Of a stretch of 64,000 bases of DNA, positions 56,666-64,000 are shown in pieces. Position numbers and translations under genes: made by a program. Source of the stretch: Ahaetulla prasina. Its lineage: Eukaryota; Chordata; Lepidosauria; Squamata; Colubridae. A model generated the notes under the pieces. The model worked only from the letters and a program-made list of their open reading frames with translations, ran no database searches and was not told the DNA's origin. The stretch lies in contig NC_080540.1 of NCBI RefSeq assembly GCF_028640845.1, positions 264,029,958 through 264,093,957 of the forward strand, read 5' to 3'. Position 1 is the stretch's first letter. Each line of letters starts with the position of its first letter.

Positions 56666-57604
56666 TATATAACTTTAAAAAAGTGTAAGTATACTAGCAA
56701 GTGCACCTAGTAACTTTAAGTAAGAACCATGGAGAGAGAAAAAATAGTATATAAATGACTATGTGGCACCATTTTTTAAGTTTACAAGTGATTTATAAGT
56801 TCAGAAACAGAATCTGAATCAGAATAGAGTTGGAAGGACAATTCCCCTCCTCCAAAAAAAGTTCAACTTAGTAGACTCTCAGAACTTCACTATTTCTTCA
56901 CAAAACAAGATGTTATCTATTATTTCTATTCTTCATCGAAACAAGAACTCAAACAAACTTTTCTCCAGTCCATCAAGCAACCCAAAAGTATTCCAGCATA
57001 ATTCTCTATCGTAGTATCAGCCAATATCTATTCTGCCTCTGTAACAAAGCTGGCAAGTCTTTACAGTACAAATATAGGAGAGATTAAGGGCAATGATTGA
57101 TTGCTGTGTTTACCGCCCTATTAGCAGACCTGCTTTTATTTTCGAGGTGGGGATGGGGAATAGTTTCTAAACTGTCCTTTGCATTCTGGTAGGATGAGAT
57201 TGGGCAATGGGAATCAAACCTGGAACTCTTCCTCTTTTTAGATTAATTTAATCATGACATTAAAGTACATCGATAAAAATAAATGTTTGAACCAACATTA
57301 GGGGGACATGTTGTAATGATATGTGGGAAAGACCTTGGGAGATGGGCAAAGACCTGCCTAGGGAATTGTCAGATTAGAAAGCATAACGTGGAACAAAAGG
57401 CCCATTAGTGACCTTTTCTAGTTTCTCAAGCTATAAAATGAATGTGGGTGAGGGGAGGACTGTACTTCCAGGCTTGCAAAAATCTTTACATTAAAATAGA
57501 ATTGGGTTATCTGGTCGTGTTTCTTGTTTGATCTATTTGGTAAAGCTGACACATGTGAATGAGTCCTAGGTCTCTCTTGTCGTAGATACACTATCTCTGA
57601 AGTA
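56666..57604. other. Unrecognised DNA
   Basis: No repeat family or exon was recognised. Confidence 0.5.
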
Positions 57605-57609
57605 CTTAT

Positions 57610-57788
57610 TGTAATGTATCTTTAAAAGTTTTGGCGGGAAAATAGCACGTTGCTGATTGGTTGAAGCCTCCGGCTAAACTGTATATAAAGAGAGGTTTTT
57701 CCCCAGCACTGGCTGCTGGGTTCACCATATAGTAAACAGCTGTTGTCACTATCCTGGTCTCCTGCCTCGTTATTGCCCAAATTTAACA
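57610..57788 (+). repeat. 5' LTR of Gypsy element A
   Basis: 179 bp with TG...CA ends. It contains a CTGATTGGTTG CCAAT-type box at about 57653 and a GTATATAAAG TATA box at about 57681-57690. Confidence 0.95.
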
Positions 57789-57887
57789 CTGGCGACGAAG
57801 GTGGGATCTCGAGGCTAAGAGCGCCAGGAAAAGAGCTGAACTCACCAGGAAGATGCGAACCCAGCAAACAAGGGGCGGAAAGCAGCG

Positions 57888-59441
57888 ATGTCCGGCTACA
57901 CACCGCCAACGCCATTCGACCCAGCTAAGGAAAAATGGGGGTCATACATGGCTCGTTTCGAGTGTTTCCTCGAGGCGAATGAACTTCAAGGAGTTTCAGA
58001 CAACAGGAAACGAGCGTATTTCCTGAGCCACTGCGGTCCAGAAGTCTTCGACACCGCAGAATCCCTGGCGGAGCCAACGCCGGTACAGTCGGTACCGTGG
58101 CAAACCCTGAAGACCCTCTTGAAAGCCCATTATGCACCAACGCCGTCCAAGTACGTGCAACGGTTCGAATTCGGGGAGCGCAGACAGCAAGAGGGCGAGT
58201 CCATCAGCGCATACATGGCCGCCCTGAGGAAAGCCTCAAAACATTGCGAGTACCGAGACTTGGATGAGGCATTGCTGGAGCAACTCATCCGTGGGGTCAG
58301 GGACATCCGTTTGCGGAGGCGGCTGCTGTCCAAAAGCAACCTAACGCTGGCAAACGCCTTGGACGAAGCCAGGGCTCACGAGATGTCTACCCAAGCGGCG
58401 GAAACCCTACAAAAGCCGCTCGCACCAACGGCTGGTGCGAAATCAACCCCGGTCCACAATGAAGAAGTCCAGGCCGAATCGGACGGTGAGGAGGAGGAAG
58501 GAGTCTTCCACACCGGAAGGCCGGAGAAAGAAAACCGGGGCGACTGCGCGAGTTGCGGGGGGCAACACCAACGACAACAATGCAGGTTTAAGGATGCCAC
58601 TTGTCGGCGGTGCGAAAGGAAGGGGCACCTAGCACAGGTCTGTCGAGCACCCCAACCTTCCCGCCAAAAATTCAAACCGGCCAATCAGAGCGCGGGAACG
58701 GCGAAGCAGCCCGCGATTGGCCAATTCAAAAAAGGCGCGAAGTTGAATCAGACTGTCGTGAGAGTGGGTCACGCAGCAACACACCTAGAAAAAAAAATCT
58801 TTACGAAGCCAAAGATTGAGGGGGTGCCGTGCCGATTGGAGGTGGACACCGGCTCATCGATCACGATCATGTCCTGGGACACTCTCGTGAAAGCCTTACC
58901 CGCCATCGCAAAGCGCAAACTGCAACCACAGAAATTAAAGGTACAAGACTACCAAGGAAATCGCATCCCTGTTCGAGGGGTAACGTCCGTCCACGTCAAG
59001 TACGGACCATACAAGAAAACTCTGCCCATCACCATAGTCGACGGGACCCTGCCAAGCTTGTTGGGACTGGACTGGTTCCGAGCATTGGGCATGGGAGTGA
59101 CTGGAATCTTCAGAAACGAGATCGACCTCAAAGACGCACTCGTGAAAGAATTTGGGGACGTTTTCAGAGACTGTCTGGGCAAGTACACGGGGACCCCTAT
59201 CTCTTTTAACTTAGACCCCCAAGTTGCCCCTATCCGTCTAAAGGCTAGGAGGGTCCCGTTCGCCCTAAAGCCCAGGATTGACCGGGAACTGGACAAGCTA
59301 GTAAACCAGGGAATCCTAGTGCCAGTTGACCATGCTAAATGGGAGACCCCTATAGTCACCCCAGTCAAACCGGACGGGTCGGTCCGGATTTGCGCTGACT
59401 ATAAGGCAACGCTTAACAAAGCGTTGCAAAAGAGTGCTTAA
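57888..59441 (+). pseudogene. Gag-protease-RT(N) reading frame of Gypsy A, ends at premature stop
   Basis: The 517-codon frame starts at the ATG 57888 (MSGYTPPTPFDPAKEKW), the first ATG after the leader. Gag (residues about 1-235) is an RNA-binding capsid protein. A CCHC zinc knuckle CRRCERKGHLAQVC (residues 239-252) follows, then the protease with its DTGS active site (residues 320-323; 58845) and GLDWFRALGMG. The N-terminal RT (about residues 410-517) carries [28 protein letters not shown] and [15 protein letters not shown]. The TAA at 59439-59441 falls inside RT where related copies keep an aromatic residue. The next block continues in the same frame, so a single stop separates them. Confidence 0.93.
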
Positions 59442-59450
59442 CCCGTCCTG

Positions 59451-59930
59451 GTGGTACAGCACTTACTGCACTCAATGGGGCAAGGGCAAGTTTTTGCCAA
59501 GCTAGACTTGGCCCAAGCCTATCAACAGCTGCCCGTAGATAGCAGCACAGCCGAAGCGCAAACAATTGTGACTCACAGAGGGGCTTTTAAGTGTACCCGG
59601 TTACAGTTTGGGGTTAGTGTGGCTCCAGGGTTATTTCAGAACCTAATGGAGCGGCTATTGCAGGGCCTACCAGGGGTGGTACCATACTTTGACGATGTAC
59701 TGGTATCCGCCGAGAATCTAGAGGAATTAGGGGTAAGGCTGCGAAAAGTTTTGGGCATTTTCCGGTCTGCCGGTCTCACAGTTAAACTGAACAAATGCCA
59801 GATCGGGGTTGAGTCTGTGGAATTCCTGGGCTACCGGATAGACAGGAAGGATTCACCCACTGAGAGCAAGGTACGGGCCATCAGGAAGGCCCGGTTCCAA
59901 AGAACAAAACGGAGTTACAGGCATTCTTAG
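59451..59930 (+). pseudogene. Reverse transcriptase palm region of Gypsy A
   Basis: In frame with the preceding block, it encodes [34 protein letters not shown] and the catalytic YFDD (59685-59696) followed by VLVSAENLEELG, then FLGYRIDRKDSPTESKVRAI. It loses frame at about 59893, and further one-base losses occur at 59959, 59965 and about 60143 before the frame settles again at RNase H. Confidence 0.93.
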
Positions 59931-60099
59931 GTCTGGTCAACTTCTACGCAGTATTCTTAAGGATAAGCAACAGTAGCCGAGCCGCTGCATAAATTACTAG
60001 CAAAGACGGCTGCATGGTCTTGGGGAAAGGCGGAAGCTAGGGCATTCAAGGGTAAAGAATCTCCTATCGGTGATAGCCTCCTTATCCAATACAATGGCA

Positions 60100-61375
60100 T
60101 GCTGCCATTAGTGTTAAGCTGCGATGCATCTCCCTATGGGGTGGGGCTGTGCTCAGCCCCAGGTTACCAAATGGCACAGAAGCCCCTATTGCATATTACT
60201 CCCGAACCATGTCATCAACTGAAAGGAATTATAGCCAGCTTGATAAGGAAGCCCTGGCTATAGTCTCCGGCGTAAAGAAATTCCATGAATATGTATTTGG
60301 TCGTGATTTTGAAATCATCACGGACCATAGACCTTTGCTAGGTCTGTTGGCAGGCGACCGCCCAACGCCCGTGGCACTTTCGCCCAGACTGACCCGATGG
60401 ACTATCTTCCTGGCAGCGTATTCTTACAAATTACTACACCGGCCAGGGAAGGAATTAGGGCATGCAGACGCCCTGAGCAGATGCCCGTTACCAGAGACTA
60501 TCGAAGACCCCACTCCGGGGATACCAGTTCTGCTAATTGACTCTTTGGACTCTGGCCCAGTCACATCCAAAGAGGTGGCTCGGGCTTCGTACAAGGACAT
60601 TACAATAAGAACTGTAATTGGTTGGGTACAAAGAGGTTGGCCCGCTGCGCCGGGCGAGCATTTTAAAGAGTTTGTAAAAAAACGTGGGGAACTCTCAGCT
60701 CAAGGGGGGTGCCTGCTATGGGGGGATCGAGTGGTGATCCCGGAGAAATTGAGGGAAAAGGTATTGGATCTCCTTCACGAAGGCCACCCAGGGATCGTGA
60801 GAATGAAGGGTCTAGCGAGAAGCTATGTGTGGTGGCCCTTAATGGACTCGGAAATTGCTGAAAGGGTAGGGAAATGCCAGGCCTGCCAGGAGTCCAGACC
60901 GCTACCCCCAACGGCCCCTATTCGGGAATGGGAGAGACCCCAGGGCCCCTGGTCTAGGATCCATATCGATTTTGCCGGCCCCTTCCACGGCCAAACCTTT
61001 CTGGTAGTAGTCGATGCCTACTCCAAATGGCTGGAAATCATTCTCATGAGATCCATGACAGCCGATGCCGTGATTTCAGTCCTACGGCACCTTTTTGTAA
61101 CCCACGGGTTGCCCGACACGTTAGTCTCTGACAACGGCCCGCAATTCACGGCAACCAGTTTGAGGGGTACTTGGCAGAAGAGGGCATCCGGCATGTCCTC
61201 TCGGCGCCTTTCCACCCTGCGACGAATGGCCTTGCAGAACGTTCCGTTCGGAGCGCAAAAGAAGCATTGTCCAGAATCAAGCCAGGCGACTGGCAAACAA
61301 AAATCGATACCTTCCTGGCCGTCCAACACAGAACCCCCTGTGTCACAACTGGCAGAAGCCCGGCAGAACTATTAA
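60100..61375 (+). pseudogene. RNase H and integrase N-terminal/core region of Gypsy A
   Basis: RNase H motifs are VLSCDASPYG (D codon 60123-60125), YSRTMSSTERNYSQLDKEAL and EIITDHRPLLGLL. The linker LLHRPGKELGHADALSRCPL follows. Integrase has an HHCC-type finger (HEGHPGIVRMKGL...KCQACQE), the first catalytic D in IHIDFAGPF (60968-60970) and the second in SDNGPQFTA (61130-61132). The frame is lost at the TTT run at 61159-61161, so residues after that point in this frame are spurious. The third catalytic residue is read from the next entry. Confidence 0.92.
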
Positions 61376-61929
61376 TGGGTCGGAAGCTCAGGTGCCCACT
61401 AGACCGTTTAAACCCAAACTACACACCAGACGGGTACAAAGGGGTACAGGGTAAAACAAGAGGGATGGCAGTAGGCGACCTAGTGTGGGCACACAACTAC
61501 AGCGAGGGTCCGACCTGGGTAACAGGAAAAATCCTAGAGATAACAGGACCAAAATCATATTTAATAGAGATAGAGGATGGCCGGGTATGGAAGCGCCACA
61601 TAGACCAGATAAGAAAACGCATAACCGGTAAATCAGAAACAGACGAAACAGGCCCTGACTACCCAACGAATGAATACATAGCTGACTCAAACCCGGGGCA
61701 AACGCGGGACTTATCTGAGTTCCAGGAGGTCCAGCGACGCCAATCGGTTCCTTCGGAAAACAACAGGGACGACTCTGCAAATAATCCAGGGCCGGATGGC
61801 CTAGAGGAGGAGCTGAGAGGAACAAACAGTCCCTCTGGTCAGCTCGACTCACTCCCAGGGAATGAATTGTGCAGGTCCGAAAGAGTCAGGAGACGCCCAG
61901 TCTACTTGCGTGATTACGTTGAAAAATAA
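61171..61929 (+). pseudogene. Integrase C-terminal part of Gypsy A
   Basis: In the frame after the loss at 61159 the catalytic glutamate lies in LAERSVRSAKEAL (GAA at 61237-61239), about 35 residues after the second D, as in DD-35-E integrases. TPCVTTGRSPAELLMGRKLR and a GPKSYLIEIEDGRVWKRHID stretch follow (the 'GPY/F-like' C-terminal region), then an acidic, polar tail ending RRRPVYLRDYVEK. No chromodomain is visible. The stop at 61927-61929 precedes the polypurine tract by about 40 bases. Confidence 0.93.
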
Positions 61930-61980
61930 GATGTTAATTTTATGTAAATAGTGGTAAAGTGTTTTCTGGGAGGGAAGGAG

Positions 61981-62159
61981 TGTAATGTATCTTTAAAAGT
62001 TTTGGCGGGAAAATAGCACGTTGCTGATTGGTTGAAGCCTCCGGCTAAACTGTATATAAAGAGAGGTTTTTCCCCAGCACTGGCTGCTGGGTTCACCATA
62101 TAGTAAAGAGCTGTTGTCACTATCCTGGTCTCCTGCCTCGTTATTGCCCAAATTTAACA
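61981..62159 (+). repeat. 3' LTR of Gypsy element A
   Basis: 179 bp. Compared by eye with 57610-57788 it differs at one position. Confidence 0.95.
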
Positions 62160-62164
62160 CTTAT

Positions 62165-63288
62165 GATCTTTCCTATATACTTTTAGCAGCTGTTTTCCTG
62201 CTGTGAGAACAGCTGGCAGTGACATCAGCAACTCGTGTTCCCCTGAATCACAATACTCGATAATTAAGAAGAGTTTTCAACTGAGACCATTTTATTTATC
62301 TAGATCCCTTCTAGGTATCCCTGATGAAACTGGTTGCTTAATTTGTTACATTCCTGACAATAATTATAGTATGGAGAAAACGCTTGGGCTTAGCAAAGCT
62401 CCAAGATACACGAAGGAAGTAATTAATTGATTACACAAGTCCGAAATATTATGTTGGCTGAGTCTGTTCATTTGTCATGACATTTTTGGAGTCATTTGGA
62501 AAAGAGAAATAGGAAATGGAGAGAAAGGATCAGCATACAATGTAGCTTTCACATCTATAGTGGAATAACTCTGCCCATTCAACTAATTCTGATCTTGCGG
62601 CCTCTTCCCCTTCATTCCTGGAGCTTGCTTGCTTTTTTATTTATTGATATCATATGCTACTTTGGGTTGCCTTTAGTTACCTGGAAAGCAGGTAGTTTGT
62701 TTATTTATGTAGCCAATTTTGGCAGGTATTTCTTGACTCCTTAAAGAAGCAACTAACAATTTTTTAAATTCAAAATATTACCTGTAATGCAAATCCAAAG
62801 TCAAATACCATTTATAATTTCCATATTGAAAATAGTGTTTTCGCCTAAGCTTGTTTAGCCATAGATTCAGAAGTATGCTGAATCATTTAATTGCGTTGTG
62901 CTGATAATAACAAGAAATTCCACAGTCAGTCTTAGCTGCAACGGGCCAGGCTGTCTCAAAATTTTCAGATATATCAATTTTACTTTTGTCTTGACAGCAA
63001 TCATGAATGCTTTCCAGTGCCAAAATTGATGAGAGTTGTAGCTCAAAATGAAAAAGATTTTCAAACCTTGAGAAAGTGTTGGGGATTTATTTGTCATTGT
63101 CAAGATTTTATTTCCATCACCAAGTGTAGCACTTTTGTTTGCAGATTGTACAGGCTTTGATGTGATATTGTCACAAATTTCAGGAAACATCTTCTTGTCA
63201 TAATATTTGCTTTATCTGCTGTTATTAAATGAATATATTTTGTATATAATAATATATAATCTCTCTTTCCCTCTTTCACACATGCTAA
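62165..63288. other. Unrecognised DNA
   Basis: No repeat or exon was recognised. Confidence 0.5.
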
Positions 63289-63289
63289 T

Positions 63290-63290
<1 letters not shown>

Positions 63291-63333
<43 letters not shown>
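63291..63333. repeat. (CA)n microsatellite
   Basis: About 21 CA units. The VCVC and THTH open frames across it are artefacts. Confidence 0.95.
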
Positions 63334-63336
<3 letters not shown>

Positions 63337-63539
63337 TCACTTTCAGAACTGTCTGTTGTCTCAGAGAATTAACAAAAGGCACTGCTTGTTCCCATTTTAC
63401 TTCCATCTATGCACAACACTGTGAATGGAAATGTCTCATGGAGAACTCTCTCCTCCCCAGGCAGTCCTCCAAATAAAAATAGGTTGCTGTAGGGTAGTAG
63501 TGAAGGTGCAAAGCAGGAATGGAAAAAAATCCAGAATTA

Positions 63540-63976
63540 AATTCAAGCCACCGATTGCCTCCCACCGACCCGTACGCTCTCACAGGGAGGGACTCCTCAG
63601 GGTGCTATCAGCCAGGCAGTGCCGGCTGGCGACACCCAGGGGAAGGGCCTTTTCTGTGGGGGCTCCCGCCCTCTGGAACGAACTTCCCCCAGGACTTCGT
63701 CAACTTCCTGACCTTCGAACCTTTCGCCGCGAGCTTAAGACACATCTTTTTATTTGCGCAGGACTGGACTAGGATTTTAAATTTTTAAATTTGGTTTTAA
63801 TGGGGTTTTTATTATTCTATTGGGGTTTTAATATTCGGCCGTATTTAATAAGTTTTTAAATTGGGTTTTAATTTGTATTTATGTATATTTTACGTGGCTG
63901 TTAACCGCCCTGAGTCCCTCAGGAGATAGGGCGGTATATAAATATGATTAAATAAATAAATAAATAAATAAATAAG
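63540..63976 (+). mobile_element. CR1/L2-type LINE 3' end
   Basis: The plus frame 63560-63772 gives HRPVRSHREGLLRVLSARQC, GRAFSVGAPALWNELPPGLR and RTFRRELKTHLF, followed by the 3' end ACCGCCCTGAGTCCCTCAGG...AGGGCGGTATATAAATA with an AAATA tail ending at about 63976. It is 5'-truncated. Same family as 50300-51348 in the opposite orientation. Confidence 0.9.
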
Positions 63977-64000
63977 GATCAAGGAAAGAAGCAACTTAGA

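Larger units (their letters stand above)
57610..62159 (+). mobile_element. Ty3/Gypsy LTR retrotransposon A, complete with two LTRs
   Basis: A 4550-bp element with 179-bp LTRs (57610-57788 and 61981-62159) and perfect CTTAT duplications (57605-57609, 62160-62164). The primer-binding region CTGGCGACGAAGGTGGGAT follows the 5' LTR, and a polypurine tract (CTGGGAGGGAAGGAG, 61966-61980) precedes the 3' LTR. The LTRs differ at one base that I could find (C at 57737, G in the partner). The Gag, PR, RT, RNase H, IN order matches element B, which lies 16 kb away in the opposite orientation. Confidence 0.96.

Noticed and set aside
61171..61929. Chromodomain or envelope gene at the 3' end of Gypsy A
   Set aside because: The region after the integrase core shows only a GPxSY-type C-terminal domain and a polar tail; no chromodomain aromatic cage, signal peptide or membrane segment is visible.

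Overview
This is a eukaryotic, intron- and repeat-dominated window, most consistent with a squamate reptile and probably an advanced (colubroid) snake. The evidence is a Sauria-type tRNA SINE with its BovB-like tail (24402-24753, and a 5'-truncated copy at 42353-42615), several CR1/L2-type LINEs (two of them ending in (AATAG)n tails of the kind described for snake CR1/L3 elements), abundant hAT-type non-autonomous transposons, and low-copy Ty3/Gypsy elements with short LTRs. No complete host gene is recognisable. Two short splice-site-bounded open segments (17187-17443 minus, 43609-43800 plus) are the only candidates for host exons, and I cannot name them.

Layout. 1-5587: mostly unrecognised DNA with CR1 fragments, a short interstitial telomere-like repeat, a probable LTR and an (ATTCT)n-tailed LINE. 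5588-9850: a LINE on the minus strand (endonuclease and reverse transcriptase both recognisable), interrupted by an oppositely oriented LINE 3' end that itself carries a solo LTR with a perfect 5-bp target duplication. 9968-12328: a 2.36-kb hAT-like transposon with a perfect 8-bp target duplication, containing two large palindromes and a 0.7-kb pure polypyrimidine minisatellite. 12548-22890: LINE remnants, a degenerate MITE, a possible exon and long unrecognised stretches. 22892-28200: one CR1 copy split by a 3.07-kb L1-like insertion (15-bp target duplication; itself holding a Sauria SINE and a hAT MITE, each with target duplications) and by two further hAT-like elements. 28880-33860: the only long repeat-poor, CpG-rich block, with CRE, E2F, CCAAT, E-box and homeodomain-like motifs, probably a CpG-island promoter or enhancer region.

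34105-36185: a second copy of the solo LTR (TSD GGCCT), MITE debris and CR1. 36671-41242 (minus) and 57610-62159 (plus): two related, complete Ty3/Gypsy retrotransposons, each with paired LTRs, a primer-binding region, a polypurine tract and perfect 5-bp target duplications. Both encode Gag with a CCHC knuckle, protease, reverse transcriptase, RNase H and integrase in the order PR-RT-RH-IN. Their LTR pairs are identical or differ once, yet their reading frames are broken, largely by one-base losses inside homopolymers. 46962-49236 is a 1.14-kb near-identical tandem duplication, and 51948-52545 is a shorter one whose dinucleotide arrays have diverged. The right end holds unrecognised DNA and another LINE 3' end.

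Most of the recoverable biology is therefore a stratified record of transposition: old CR1 at the bottom, then L1/hAT/SINE insertions, then very recent Gypsy copies. All family assignments were made by eye from motifs and should be read as such.
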